A stretch of DNA of 64,000 bases from Gemmatimonadaceae bacterium (GTDB lineage: Bacteria > Gemmatimonadota > Gemmatimonadetes > Gemmatimonadales > Gemmatimonadaceae), in the NCBI GenBank assembly GCA_020851035.1, contig JADZDM010000034.1, positions 1-64,000 on the forward strand, read 5' to 3'. The notes below the pieces were generated by a model that saw only the letters and a list, made by a program, of their open reading frames with translations, made no database searches and was not told where the DNA came from. The position numbers and the translations under genes are program-made. Below, piece after piece: positions 1 to 8,793 of this stretch (its first letter is position 1; each line of letters starts with the position of its first letter).

Positions 1-149
1 CGCCTCCGTGGAAACGACCCACTCCCATCCCCCACCGACCCACTGCCTCCGCGAGCGCAGTTCCCCCAGCGCCCTGCTCCGTGCCCTCCGTGGGCTCCGT
101 GACTCCGTGGGAACCCCGATACCCCGCGCCCCACCGACCCATCGCGCCA
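1..149. repeat. CACGGAG-type repeat, right half, with a 99-bp partial duplication
   Basis: Four CTCCGTG units lie at 77-109 with spacing of 8-9 bp and are followed by GGGAACC. Positions 45-70 carry the inner motif, whose reverse complement (GCTGGGGGAACTGCGCTCGCG-like, about 20 bases) matches the inner part of the element at 36387. A further CTCCGTG stands at 4-10. The words CTCCGTGG and CCCACCGACCCA recur exactly 99 bp apart (4 and 103; 31 and 130), so the end of the element is partly duplicated. No left arm is visible, so this is either a truncated copy or one cut by the window edge. Reading frames through this stretch look spurious. Confidence 0.75.
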
Positions 150-359
150 ATGCCCACGACCCCCGCGAGCCGACCTCCCACGTTGCGCACCAACAACGGA
201 TGATTGCAGCCGCGCGCTCAGCCCACCGTGCCCTCCAACGATGCCGCACTGAACACCAGAGCCCGCTCGCGAGAACGTGGACGGGATTGCTACGTCCTTC
301 GTGACGTCACTCAGCGGCAGCCTGGGTTCCCTCCACATGACAGCGAAGGAGCTGATCGC

Positions 360-1310
360 ATGTGCGCCTTCGTCACGCAGCACATCGAGCACTGGCCGGG
401 CCGGCAGGCGGTGCTCCTGGTTCACGGCATCGGTGATGCCAGTGCCGCCGCCGCCCCGTTCCCGCTGCTCGAGCTGCACTCGGCGCTCGGTGCCTTGTCC
501 AACGACCTCGCCGTCTACACGCTGAACTACGACTTCATCAGCGACTGGACGCAGCGCAAGCTCCAGCTCGAGGTGGCGGTGCGGGCGCTGGCCGGTGCGG
601 TGTCGTCGCGATTCGGGAACGCCGACGCCGGCGCGCGACTGGCCGAGTACGGCGGTGACGTGTTGTGGCCGGTGCTGCACGAGGACACACGCCGCGCGAT
701 CCGTGATGCACTGATCGTGCAGCTCCAGCAGGTCTTCCTCGATGCCGGCGCCGCCGCCCTTGCCCGCAACGAGGATCCGCTCGACTACCGCGTGAGCATC
801 ATCGCGCACAGCATGGGCTGCTTCCACACCTACGAGCTGCTGCACGCGATGGCCCGCGAACCCTCGTATCGGCTGCGCCCGGGCACCGACGGCACCCAGC
901 TCGCCAGCGTGGTGCTGATGGCCTCCCCCGTCACGCTGATCCGCACCGTCGCCGGGGACCTCGCACCGCTGGTGCCGTCGCCCGGCGACCTCGCCACGCT
1001 CGACCCGGCCGGCCTCTCGCTGCCGTCCGAACGTGTCGGGCGCCGGAAGGTGGCGGCGACCCGGCGTTTCGTCGCCGTCACCGGCACACAGGACCCCGTC
1101 GGCGGTCACCTCTTCGGCCAGCGACACGACTGGGGCTACATGGACGTGCCCGGCCAGCAGACGACGATCGTGTCGCAGTCTCTGCTCGGCGCCGATCCGG
1201 TGGCTGCGCTGGTGGCGGGACTCGGCACGGGCAACCCCGTCTCTGACCCGCACTCGTGGAGTGCGTACGTCACGGGCCAGTCCGCGCTGCTGCGCGAGGC
1301 GCTGGCATGA
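360..1310 (+). CDS. alpha/beta-hydrolase fold protein
   Basis: A 316-residue protein of the alpha/beta-hydrolase superfamily, probably a lipase- or esterase-like serine hydrolase of unknown substrate. The oxyanion-hole strand reads VLLVHGIGD near residue 17, and the nucleophile elbow reads IIAHSMG, giving a Ser within an AHSMG variant of GxSxG. No signal peptide is seen, so it is likely cytoplasmic. The frame stays open upstream to 204, but the ATG at 360 is preferred because AAGGAG sits 9 bases before it and the upstream residues are low-complexity and Arg-rich. It overlaps the next gene by ATGA, so the two are probably translationally coupled. Confidence 0.8.
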   Translation: MCAFVTQHIEHWPGRQAVLLVHGIGDASAAAAPFPLLELHSALGALSNDLAVYTLNYDFISDWTQRKLQLEVAVRALAGAVSSRFGNADAGARLAEYGGDVLWPVLHEDTRRAIRDALIVQLQQVFLDAGAAALARNEDPLDYRVSIIAHSMGCFHTYELLHAMAREPSYRLRPGTDGTQLASVVLMASPVTLIRTVAGDLAPLVPSPGDLATLDPAGLSLPSERVGRRKVAATRRFVAVTGTQDPVGGHLFGQRHDWGYMDVPGQQTTIVSQSLLGADPVAALVAGLGTGNPVSDPHSWSAYVTGQSALLREALA

Positions 1311-2284
1311 ACACCCGCGCACGCTGCGCGCAGGTGCTGCGACGCGTGGCCGTCGCACTGGGGCTCACCTCGGTCGCCGCCTCCGCGCAGGCGGCCGGCG
1401 ACGAATCATTGCTGGCCCGCGCCGACTCGATCACCGTCGGTGACTACTGCTCCGCCACGCGCAGTGTCCTCCGCGCCCCAGCCGTCCTGGCGGCGCTGCA
1501 GCCGGACGAGGCGCTGTTCGATGCCGCGCTCGACCGCGTCTGCGACCCGCGGGTGGCCGCGCTCCGGCTCCGCGAGCTGACGGCGAGCGGCGCCGCCCCG
1601 CTGGCGGCGGTGGCGCGGCTGCGCCAGGAAGCTTACCGCACCGTGCAGGCGGCGCCGCTCGACAGCGCCATGCAGCTGCTCGCCGGCCGGCTGCGCCAGG
1701 CCGACGTGAGGCCGGTGGTCCTGGCCGCCGTCGGCGACTCGGTGAATCGCGACTTCGTGCGCGCCACCGAGACCGCGCGGCTGCTGTTCCTCTTGAGTGC
1801 GCGCGACCGCACGCTCCAGCGTCTCGCCAACTACGAACGCAAGCTCGGGCCGCAGTCACCCAAGCTCAACGGCGTGGAGGTGCTGCTCAACTACGCCGCG
1901 CAACGATGGGTGCGCGGCTTCCGCGGCTCCGCGACAGGCGGGCCGTCACCGTGGGAGGTGATCACGGCGTATGTGCCGACGTATGCCACCGTCGCCGGCG
2001 GGCGCGCGATGCCGGCGGCAGCATCCGAACTCGGGGTACGGCACTACAACTTCGCGCGGAGCTGGGGCACCCCGGGCTGGCGCAGCCTGATCAAGCCGCC
2101 CTACATCTCGCTCGGTGCTGCCGTCGCCAGTGACCGGCTGGGCACCCTCACCGTCCCGTGGGAAGACCGCACACGTCTCGGCGCATTCCTCGGCTGGGGC
2201 GAGACGAAGCTGGCGTGGATCCCGGGGCGCCGGGGCCAGGTGCTGCTCACGCGGCAGATCCAGCTCGTGCCGTTCACGTTCTGA
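1307..2284 (+). CDS. exported protein of unknown function
   Basis: A 325-residue protein with an N-terminal signal peptide (Arg-rich start, hydrophobic core, likely cleavage after SAQA or AQAA near residue 30). The mature part is Ala/Leu/Arg-rich and probably helical through about residue 190. A C-terminal part rich in aromatic and Gly residues follows (YVPTYATVAGG, WGTPGWRSLIKPPYISLG), which may be a small beta domain. No family was recognised. The start ATG overlaps the hydrolase stop as ATGA, so the pair is likely co-expressed. No catalytic motif stands out. Confidence 0.7.
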   Translation: MNTRARCAQVLRRVAVALGLTSVAASAQAAGDESLLARADSITVGDYCSATRSVLRAPAVLAALQPDEALFDAALDRVCDPRVAALRLRELTASGAAPLAAVARLRQEAYRTVQAAPLDSAMQLLAGRLRQADVRPVVLAAVGDSVNRDFVRATETARLLFLLSARDRTLQRLANYERKLGPQSPKLNGVEVLLNYAAQRWVRGFRGSATGGPSPWEVITAYVPTYATVAGGRAMPAAASELGVRHYNFARSWGTPGWRSLIKPPYISLGAAVASDRLGTLTVPWEDRTRLGAFLGWGETKLAWIPGRRGQVLLTRQIQLVPFTF

Positions 2285-2415
2285 GCGGTCGGCGGCGGCA
2301 CGCACCCCTGATGCCGGGTGCATCGGCCCGCGCGCGCTGATACTCTCCCGGCACATCGCCAGCGACGGCGGAGCCGCTGGCGCATCTCAATCCTGCACTG
2401 CAGCGAGGCCGATCG

Positions 2416-3984
2416 GTGTCGATTCTCGGGGTGCCGTCCATCAGCATCCGGGCCGGAGTCCTGGCATGCGTGCTTGCGTTCGACGCCGGTGTGGCGCGCG
2501 GACAGCCCGCCACCGGGACGCTGCGTGGCGACCAGCCGGGCGCGGTGATCGCTCCTGAGATCTACGGCCAGTTCGCGGAGCACCTCGGGCGCGGGATCTA
2601 CGACGGCGTCTGGGTGGGTCCCGACTCGCCGATCCCCAACACGCGCGGCTTCCGGAACGACGTCGTCGCGGCGCTCCGGGCGATCAGGGTGCCGGTGATC
2701 CGATGGCCCGGCGGCTGCTTCGCCGATGACTACCACTGGCGCGACGGCGTGGGCGCACTCGCGTCGCGCCCGGTCCGTGTGAACGTGCTCTGGGGCGGAG
2801 TCGAGGAGTCGAACGCGGTCGGCACGCACGAGTTCTTCGACCTCGCCGCGCAGGTCGGCGCCAAGACCTACCTCGCCGGCAACGTCGGCAGCGCGACGGT
2901 GGTCGAGATGGGGCAGTGGCTCGAGTACCTCACCTCGCCCACAAGGTCCACCATCGCCAACGAGCGCCGCCGCAACGGACGCGACCTGCCGTTCCCCGTG
3001 GACTTCTTCGGGGTCGGCAACGAGAACTGGGGCTGCGGCGGAGCGATGACCGCCGAGCACTACGCGGACCAGTACCGGAACTTCGCCGAGTTCGTGCGCT
3101 CGCCGCAGGTGCCGCGCATCGTGAAGGTGGCGAGTGGTCCCAGCGGCGACGACTACCACTGGACCGAGGTCCTGATGGAGCGCGCCGCCGGCCAGATGGA
3201 TGCCCTCTCATTGCACCACTACACCGTGCCCACCGGCAACTGGGACCGGAAAGGTGCCGCCACCGGTGGTGACGAGGCGCTCTGGATGGGCACCATGGTG
3301 CAGGCCATGCGCATGGAGGAGATGGTCACGAAGCACTCGGCCATCATGGACCGCTACGACCCGGCGAAGCGCGTCGCGCTGTACGTGGACGAGTGGGGCG
3401 TGTGGCACGACGTGGAGCGCGGCACGAACCCCGGCTTCCTCTACCAGCAGAACACGCTGCGCGATGCCGTCGTGGCCGGCCTCACGCTCAACATCTTCCA
3501 CGCCCACGCCGACCGGGTCCGCCTGGCCGCCATCGCGCAGATGGTGAACGTGCTGCAGGCGCTGATCCTGACCGAGAAGGACCGGATGGTGCTCACACCG
3601 ACGTATCACGTCTTCGACATGTATGCGGTGTTCCAGGGGGCCACGGAGCTGCCGATCAGCGTCGAGGCCCCGCGCTACGTGCGCGGTGCGCAGTCGGTGC
3701 CCGGCGTGAGCGCGTCGGCGGCGCGCGCGAAGGACGGGGCGGTGCACGTGGCACTCGTCAACCTCAACCCGACTGCCGACGCGCCGATCCGCGTGCGGCT
3801 CGATGGGGTGACCGGTACCCGCGTGACAGGACGGATCCTCACCTCGGCGGACATGAATGCACACAACACCTTCGCTGCGCCCACGGCGCTGGCGCCGGCA
3901 CCGTTCACCGGCGCGAGTGTCCGTGACCGGATGCTGACCCTGGAGCTGCCGGCGAAGTCGGTGGTGGTGCTGACGCTGCGATAG
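2416..3984 (+). CDS. exported alpha-L-arabinofuranosidase, GH51
   Basis: A 522-residue glycoside hydrolase family 51 enzyme that would release terminal alpha-L-arabinofuranosyl units from arabinan or arabinoxylan. The family's RWPGGCFADDYHW signature is at residues 96-108. The acid/base Glu lies in GNENWGCGG (E203) and the nucleophile Glu in YVDEWGVW (E326). The C-terminal 120 residues form the usual beta-sandwich. A hydrophobic leader of about 29 residues ending in ARGQ suggests export. Start is GTG at 2416; no strong ribosome site is seen. It stands alone, with no transporter or other arabinose genes nearby. Confidence 0.92.
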   Translation: MSILGVPSISIRAGVLACVLAFDAGVARGQPATGTLRGDQPGAVIAPEIYGQFAEHLGRGIYDGVWVGPDSPIPNTRGFRNDVVAALRAIRVPVIRWPGGCFADDYHWRDGVGALASRPVRVNVLWGGVEESNAVGTHEFFDLAAQVGAKTYLAGNVGSATVVEMGQWLEYLTSPTRSTIANERRRNGRDLPFPVDFFGVGNENWGCGGAMTAEHYADQYRNFAEFVRSPQVPRIVKVASGPSGDDYHWTEVLMERAAGQMDALSLHHYTVPTGNWDRKGAATGGDEALWMGTMVQAMRMEEMVTKHSAIMDRYDPAKRVALYVDEWGVWHDVERGTNPGFLYQQNTLRDAVVAGLTLNIFHAHADRVRLAAIAQMVNVLQALILTEKDRMVLTPTYHVFDMYAVFQGATELPISVEAPRYVRGAQSVPGVSASAARAKDGAVHVALVNLNPTADAPIRVRLDGVTGTRVTGRILTSADMNAHNTFAAPTALAPAPFTGASVRDRMLTLELPAKSVVVLTLR

Positions 3985-4059
3985 CCGGCATGAGGGGACG
4001 GTGCCGGGGGTTCGTGGTGCCGGGTGTGCGTGGTGTCGGTGAGCGGGCAGGGGGACTTG

Positions 4060-4213
4060 TTCTCACGGAGTCACGGAGATCACGGAGGTCACGGAGGAAA
4101 GACTTTGGGGAACAGCTCGCGCGAGGCAGCCCCCGTATCCGCGCGAGCAGTTCCTTCAAATGGCTGTTGCAGTCCTCCGTGCGCTCCGTGGTCTCCGTGT
4201 CTCCGTGGGAACC
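4060..4213. repeat. palindromic CACGGAG element
   Basis: The left arm (4063-4098) holds four CACGGAG units spaced by 1-2 bases. The right arm (4173-4211) holds four CTCCGTG units in the same rhythm, so the two arms are inverted copies about 75 bp apart. The palindrome continues inward: TTTGGGGAACAGCTCGCGCG on the left mirrors a GCGCGAGCAGTTCC stretch on the right. The right arm ends in GGGAACCTCGAT and runs straight into the 39-bp tandem array. As RNA or single-stranded DNA it could fold into one long hairpin. Confidence 0.85.
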
Positions 4214-4440
4214 TCGATCTCTCGCGCCTCACGTCACCCTCGCGTCGGAACCTCGATCTCTCGCGCCTCACGTCACCCTCGCGTCGGAACCTCGATCTCT
4301 CGCGCCTCACGTCACCCTCGCGTGGGAACCTCGATCTCTCGCGCCTCGCGTCCCCCCGCGTGGGAACCTCGATCTCGCGCGCCTCAACGTCCCCCCGCGC
4401 GGGAACCTCGATCTCTCGCGCTTCCGCAGACCCCGCGAGC
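4208..4440. repeat. 39-bp tandem repeat array, about six units
   Basis: Units begin with GGAACCTCGATCTCTCGCGC at 4208, 4247, 4286, 4325, 4363 and 4402, so the period is 39 bp with one 38-bp step. The first three units are almost identical; the last ones drift (TCACGTCACC becomes CCCCCCGC). The unit starts with the GGAACC that ends the right arm of the adjoining palindromic element, so the array probably grew from its edge. It contains no spacers and is not a CRISPR. It fills the upstream region of the thiolase operon, 94 bp before the start codon. Confidence 0.9.
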
Positions 4441-4533
4441 TCCCGACAGGGTACCCACCGGTCCGGTGGCTATCTTTCGGGTTTCCCGGTGCCTCACGCA
4501 CCCTGATCGACGGACCCCACGCGCGACCCCCAT

Positions 4534-5751
4534 ATGGCATCCCCTGACCACACCCCCGTCATCGTCGCCGCCAAGCGGACGGCCATCGGGAAGTACCTCG
4601 GCGGACTCAGCAGTCTGACCGGACCCCAGCTCGGCGGACACGCCATCGCCGCGGCCCTCGCGGCCAGTGGCGTGCCGGCCGAGCTGGTCGAGGAAGTGAT
4701 CATGGGCCATGTCCTGCAGGGTGGGACTGGCCAGGCCCCCGCCCGGCAGGCCGCCCTCCTCGGGGGCGTCCCGGTCACGGCCTCGGCACTCGCCATCAAC
4801 AAGGTCTGCGGCTCGGGACTCAAGGCCGTCATGCTCGCCGCCCAGGCCATCAAGGCCGGCGACCGGCAGATCCTCGTCGCGGGCGGCCAGGAGAGCATGT
4901 CGAACGCGCCGCACTACATGTACGGCATCCGCGGCGGCATCAAGCTCGGGGACCAGACGCTCGTGGACGGCATGATCCGCGACGGCCTGTACTGCGCCAG
5001 CTATCACTGCCACATGGGCGGCCACGCCGAGCACACTGCGGTGAAGGGCGGCGTGAGCCGCGCGGACCAGGATGCCTTCGCGGCGGAGAGCCACCAGAAG
5101 GCCGTGCGCGCTCAGGCGGCAGGCAAGTTCGCCGACGAGATCGCGCCCGTCAGCATCCCCGGCCGGAAGGGGGCGACCGTCGTCGCCGCCGACGAGAGCC
5201 CGCGCGCCGACACCACGGCCGAGTCGCTCGCCGCGCTCAAGGTGGCGTTCGCGAAGGACGCCCCCGGGGAACTCACCCCCGCCGAGCTCTCCGTCACCGC
5301 CGGCAACGCGTCGTCGCTGAACGATGGTGGTGCGGCCATGGTCGTCACCAGCGAGTCCGTTGCCCGCGCCCACGGCCTGAACATCCTCGCCCGCATCAGC
5401 GGCTACGCCACCGGTGCCGTCGATCCCAAGGAGCTGTTCTTCGCGCCGGTCACCGCCGTGCAGAACCTCATGAAGAAGCAGGGCACCACCATCGGCGACT
5501 ACGGCCTGATCGAGGCCAACGAGGCCTTCGCGTCGCAGGCGCTGGCCGACGGACGCGCACTCGGCTGGGACTGGGATCGTGTCAACGTGAACGGTGGCGC
5601 GATCGCGCTCGGGCATCCCATCGGGGCCAGCGGCGCCCGCGTGCTCGTCACGCTGCTGCATGCGATGATCGATCGCAACGTGGCCACCGGCCTGGCGACG
5701 CTCTGCCTTGGCGGTGGCGACGCCGTCGCGCTGTCGGTCGAGCGGGCCTGA
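4534..5751 (+). CDS. acetyl-CoA C-acyltransferase (thiolase)
   Basis: A 405-residue thiolase that either condenses two acetyl-CoA to acetoacetyl-CoA or cleaves 3-ketoacyl-CoA. The nucleophilic Cys is C92 in INKVCGSGLKAVML. The C-terminal thiolase signatures are LIEANEAFA, the GGAIALGHPIGASGAR His motif, and CLGGGDA with the second active-site Cys. Length and motifs fit the AtoB/PhaA biosynthetic type, but substrate length cannot be read from the sequence. It is the first gene of a forward operon with 3-hydroxyacyl-CoA and acyl-CoA dehydrogenases, which supports a role in short-chain acyl-CoA turnover. Confidence 0.93.
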   Translation: MASPDHTPVIVAAKRTAIGKYLGGLSSLTGPQLGGHAIAAALAASGVPAELVEEVIMGHVLQGGTGQAPARQAALLGGVPVTASALAINKVCGSGLKAVMLAAQAIKAGDRQILVAGGQESMSNAPHYMYGIRGGIKLGDQTLVDGMIRDGLYCASYHCHMGGHAEHTAVKGGVSRADQDAFAAESHQKAVRAQAAGKFADEIAPVSIPGRKGATVVAADESPRADTTAESLAALKVAFAKDAPGELTPAELSVTAGNASSLNDGGAAMVVTSESVARAHGLNILARISGYATGAVDPKELFFAPVTAVQNLMKKQGTTIGDYGLIEANEAFASQALADGRALGWDWDRVNVNGGAIALGHPIGASGARVLVTLLHAMIDRNVATGLATLCLGGGDAVALSVERA

Positions 5752-5790
5752 CCCGCCGCCCGCGGCACCCGTCCCGAACGTCCCGACGCC

Positions 5791-6723
5791 GTGAGCGACA
5801 CGCTCCTCGATCGCGCGGTGTACGACCGGCCCGGCCACCTGCGCTGGGGCTGGCGCATCGTGCTCTTCCTGCTGGCCGGCATCGCCGCGTCGAACGTCGG
5901 CGTGCCGCTGGTGCAGATGCTGCTGCCCGCCGTCGTGACACCGTGGGTGAATGCGGCGCTGCAGTGCGCGGCGGTTGCGGTGGCGACCTGGTACGCCGTC
6001 TCGTCGCTCGAGCACGGCGGCTGGGCACGGGTGGCGCTCGACCTGCGAGCGTGGCGTCCGTCGCTGCTGCTCGCCGGTGCGGCGGTCGGTGCGGTGGCGA
6101 TCGGTGTGCCGATCGCGCTGCTGGTGCTCCGCGGTGACCTCACCTTCACCGACGCGCCGGCCGGCGGCGTGCTGCGCGCGCTGCTCCTCTCGGTCGTGAT
6201 CCTCGCCCCCGCAGCGATGACCGAGGAACTCATGTTCCGCGGCTACCCCTTCGTGGTGTTGCGGGAGCGCTGGGGGTGGCCGGTGGCCGTCGCCCTCACG
6301 TCGGTCACCTTCGGGGCGCTGCACCTCGGCAACCCCGGGGTGACGCCGCTGGCCATCGCGAACGTCGTCAGTGCCGGGGTGTTCCTCGCGGGCGTGCGAC
6401 TCGTCACTGGAAGCCTGGCGGCGGCGTGGGCCGCGCACTTCGCGTGGAACTGGACCATGTCGGCCGGATTCCACACCGCGGTGAGCGGGCTGCCGTTCGA
6501 GACGCCCGGCTACCGCCTGGTGGACTCCGGCCCGGACTGGCTGTCGGGCGGGGCGTGGGGCCCCGAGGGTGGCGTGGTCGCCGCCGTCGGGATGATCGGC
6601 ACCTTCACGGTGCTCTCGCAGGTCACGAAGCGTTCGCGGCGCGCGGCCCCCGGCCTCGCAGCGCCCACCCCGGTTTCATTCAACACGGCCGGTCCGCTGG
6701 ACCGCCGGGAGCACCAGGCATGA
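5791..6723 (+). CDS. CPBP (Abi/Rce1-like) intramembrane metalloprotease
   Basis: A 310-residue polytopic membrane protein of the CPBP family. All three conserved motifs are present: EELMFRG (EExxxR), FGALH (FxxxH) and HFAWN (HxxxN). Seven or eight hydrophobic segments surround them, and a cytoplasmic tail rich in Arg and Pro follows. Family members include CAAX-type prenyl proteases and bacteriocin self-immunity proteins; the substrate here is unknown. Start is GTG at 5791. It sits inside a metabolic operon between thiolase and 3-hydroxyacyl-CoA dehydrogenase and shares an ATGA overlap with the latter. Confidence 0.88.
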   Translation: MSDTLLDRAVYDRPGHLRWGWRIVLFLLAGIAASNVGVPLVQMLLPAVVTPWVNAALQCAAVAVATWYAVSSLEHGGWARVALDLRAWRPSLLLAGAAVGAVAIGVPIALLVLRGDLTFTDAPAGGVLRALLLSVVILAPAAMTEELMFRGYPFVVLRERWGWPVAVALTSVTFGALHLGNPGVTPLAIANVVSAGVFLAGVRLVTGSLAAAWAAHFAWNWTMSAGFHTAVSGLPFETPGYRLVDSGPDWLSGGAWGPEGGVVAAVGMIGTFTVLSQVTKRSRRAAPGLAAPTPVSFNTAGPLDRREHQA

Positions 6724-7574
6724 ACGACCGCATCGCGGTCATCGGCGCAGGGCAGATGGGCAACGGCATCGCCCACGTCTTCGCGCAGGCGGGCTTTCCC
6801 GTCACCATCATCGACGTCAGCGCCGCCGCGCTCGAACGCGGCCTCACGACCATCACCAAGAACCTCGACCGGCAGGTGAAGAAGGGCATCATCGATGCCG
6901 GGGCCCAGGCCGCGACCCTCGCGCGCCTCACCACCGACACGTCACTCGATGCCGCCGCCGGCGCCACCGTCATCATCGAGGCCGCCACCGAGAACGTGGC
7001 GCTCAAGTTCGACATCTTCACGAAGCTCGACGCCATCGCCGCGGAAGGTGCGATCCTGGCCAGCAACACCAGCTCCATCAGCATCACGCAGATCGCCGCC
7101 CGCACGCGGCGGCCGGCCGACGTGATCGGGATGCACTTCATGAACCCGGTGCCGGTGATGCAGCTGGTGGAGGTCATCCGCGGCATCGCCACCAGCGACG
7201 AGACCACCGCGCGCACCGTCGCCCTGGCGAAGGCCGTCGGCAAGGCGCCCTGCGAGGCGAACGACTTCCCGGGCTTCATCGCCAACCGCATCCTGATGCC
7301 GATGATCAACGAGGCCTTCTACTGCCTGATGGAAGGCGTGGGGACGGCTGAGTCGATCGACACCGTGATGAAGCTCGGCATGAACCACCCCATGGGGCCG
7401 CTCACGCTCGCGGACTTCATCGGCCTCGACACCTGCGTCGCCATCCTCGACGTGCTGCACGACGGCATCGGTGACCCGAAGTACCGCGCCTGCCCGCTGC
7501 TCCGGAAGTACGTCGATGCGGGCTGGCTGGGGCGCAAGAGCGGCCGCGGCGTCTACACCTACCCGGCAGCCTGA
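6720..7574 (+). CDS. 3-hydroxybutyryl-CoA dehydrogenase
   Basis: A 284-residue NAD(P)-dependent 3-hydroxyacyl-CoA dehydrogenase. The Rossmann motif IGAGQMGNGIAHVFAQAG is at residues 7-24. The catalytic-domain signatures are NTSSISIT, GMHFMNPVPVMQLVE (catalytic His) and NDFPGFIANRIL, and a C-terminal dimerisation domain follows. Length matches the single-domain Hbd/PaaH type rather than the fused FadB type. It interconverts 3-hydroxyacyl-CoA and 3-ketoacyl-CoA, so it works directly with the thiolase at 4534. The start ATG overlaps the stop of the protease gene, and the next gene starts one base after its stop. Confidence 0.93.
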   Translation: MNDRIAVIGAGQMGNGIAHVFAQAGFPVTIIDVSAAALERGLTTITKNLDRQVKKGIIDAGAQAATLARLTTDTSLDAAAGATVIIEAATENVALKFDIFTKLDAIAAEGAILASNTSSISITQIAARTRRPADVIGMHFMNPVPVMQLVEVIRGIATSDETTARTVALAKAVGKAPCEANDFPGFIANRILMPMINEAFYCLMEGVGTAESIDTVMKLGMNHPMGPLTLADFIGLDTCVAILDVLHDGIGDPKYRACPLLRKYVDAGWLGRKSGRGVYTYPAA

Positions 7575-7575
7575 C

Positions 7576-8745
7576 ATGTTCCCGTCACCCGCGATCTTCC
7601 CGCAGACGGAGGAGCAGCGCGAGATCGTGCGCACCGCCCGCGAGTTCGCCACCGCCGAGATCACGCCGTTCACGGCCCAGTGGGACCGCGACAGCCACTT
7701 CGAGCCCACGCTCGTGAAGAAGCTCGGTGACCTGGGCTTCCTCGGCATGCTCATCCCCGAGCAGTACGACGGACTCGGGCTCGATGCGCTGAGCTACCTC
7801 ATGGCCCTCGAGGAGATCTCCACCCACGACGCATCGGTGGGCGTGATGATGAGCGTGCACAACTCGCTCCCCACGCAGATGATCCTGAACTACGGCAGCG
7901 AGGCGCAGAAGCAGCGCTGGCTGCCGCCGATGGCGCGCGGGGAACTGCTCGGCGCCTTCGCGCTCTCCGAGCCGGGCGCCGGCAGTGATGCCAGCTCGCT
8001 CACCACGCAGGCCGTGCGCGATGGGGACGACTGGATCATCACCGGCAGCAAGAGCTGGGTCACGTCAGGCACCCACGCCGGCGTGATCCTCTGCATGGCG
8101 CGCACCGACACGCCCGATGCGCGCAAGGGCAGCAAGGGCATCTCGACCTTCATCCTCACCCCGGACCTGCCGGGCTTCGCCGTCGGCCGGAAGGAGGAGA
8201 AGCTCGGCATGCGGGCCAGCCCCACCGTGATGCTGAACTTCGATGGGATGCGCGTGCCCGGTGACCGGCTCGTCGGCGCGGAGGGGATGGGGTTCATCTA
8301 CGCCATGCAGTCGCTCGACCACGGGCGCCTTGGCATCGCCGCGCAGTCGCTCGGCATCGCCACCGCGGCCGCCGAGGCGGCGCGGGCCTACGCTGGCGAA
8401 CGGAGGCAGTTCGACACGCCGATCAAGGACTTCCAGGCCGTCCAGTTCAAGCTGGCCGACATGGCCAGCCGCATCACCGCCGCGCGCGCCCTGCTGCACG
8501 CCACCGCGCGCGCCAAGGATGCCGGCCAGCCCATCACGCAGTACGGCGCCATGTGCAAGCTGCTCGCCAGCGAGACGGCCATGTGGACCACCACCAACGC
8601 CATCCAGGTGTTCGGCGGGTACGGCTACGTGTCCGACTATCCTGTCGAGCGCCTGTTCCGCGACGCCAAGGTCACCGAGATCTACGAAGGCACCTCCGAA
8701 GTGCAGCGCATCGTCATCGCCCGCGAGCTCTATCCCCGCACCTGA
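7576..8745 (+). CDS. acyl-CoA dehydrogenase
   Basis: A 389-residue FAD flavoprotein of the acyl-CoA dehydrogenase family. It shows the FALSEPGAGSDASS flavin/substrate loop, the ITGSKSWVTSG segment and the C-terminal YEGTSEVQRIVIAREL motif, whose E371 aligns with the catalytic base of short- and medium-chain enzymes. It would dehydrogenate a short or branched acyl-CoA to the enoyl-CoA, passing electrons to ETF. The leucine dehydrogenase gene downstream makes a branched-chain acyl-CoA substrate attractive, but that is inference. The ATG at 7576 is one base after the previous stop, so coupling is expected. Confidence 0.93.
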   Translation: MFPSPAIFPQTEEQREIVRTAREFATAEITPFTAQWDRDSHFEPTLVKKLGDLGFLGMLIPEQYDGLGLDALSYLMALEEISTHDASVGVMMSVHNSLPTQMILNYGSEAQKQRWLPPMARGELLGAFALSEPGAGSDASSLTTQAVRDGDDWIITGSKSWVTSGTHAGVILCMARTDTPDARKGSKGISTFILTPDLPGFAVGRKEEKLGMRASPTVMLNFDGMRVPGDRLVGAEGMGFIYAMQSLDHGRLGIAAQSLGIATAAAEAARAYAGERRQFDTPIKDFQAVQFKLADMASRITAARALLHATARAKDAGQPITQYGAMCKLLASETAMWTTTNAIQVFGGYGYVSDYPVERLFRDAKVTEIYEGTSEVQRIVIARELYPRT

Positions 8746-8793
8746 ACGACCGGGGCGCGCCGGCGTGCGCGGCCCCCGTCACAGCCCTCATAC

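Noticed and set aside
204-359. Upstream extension of the alpha/beta-hydrolase
   Set aside because: Residues are Arg-rich and unlike the family, while ATG 360 has a good ribosome site.
4208-4440. Possible CRISPR array
   Set aside because: The units are contiguous with no unique spacers, and no cas gene is nearby; it is a simple 39-bp tandem array.
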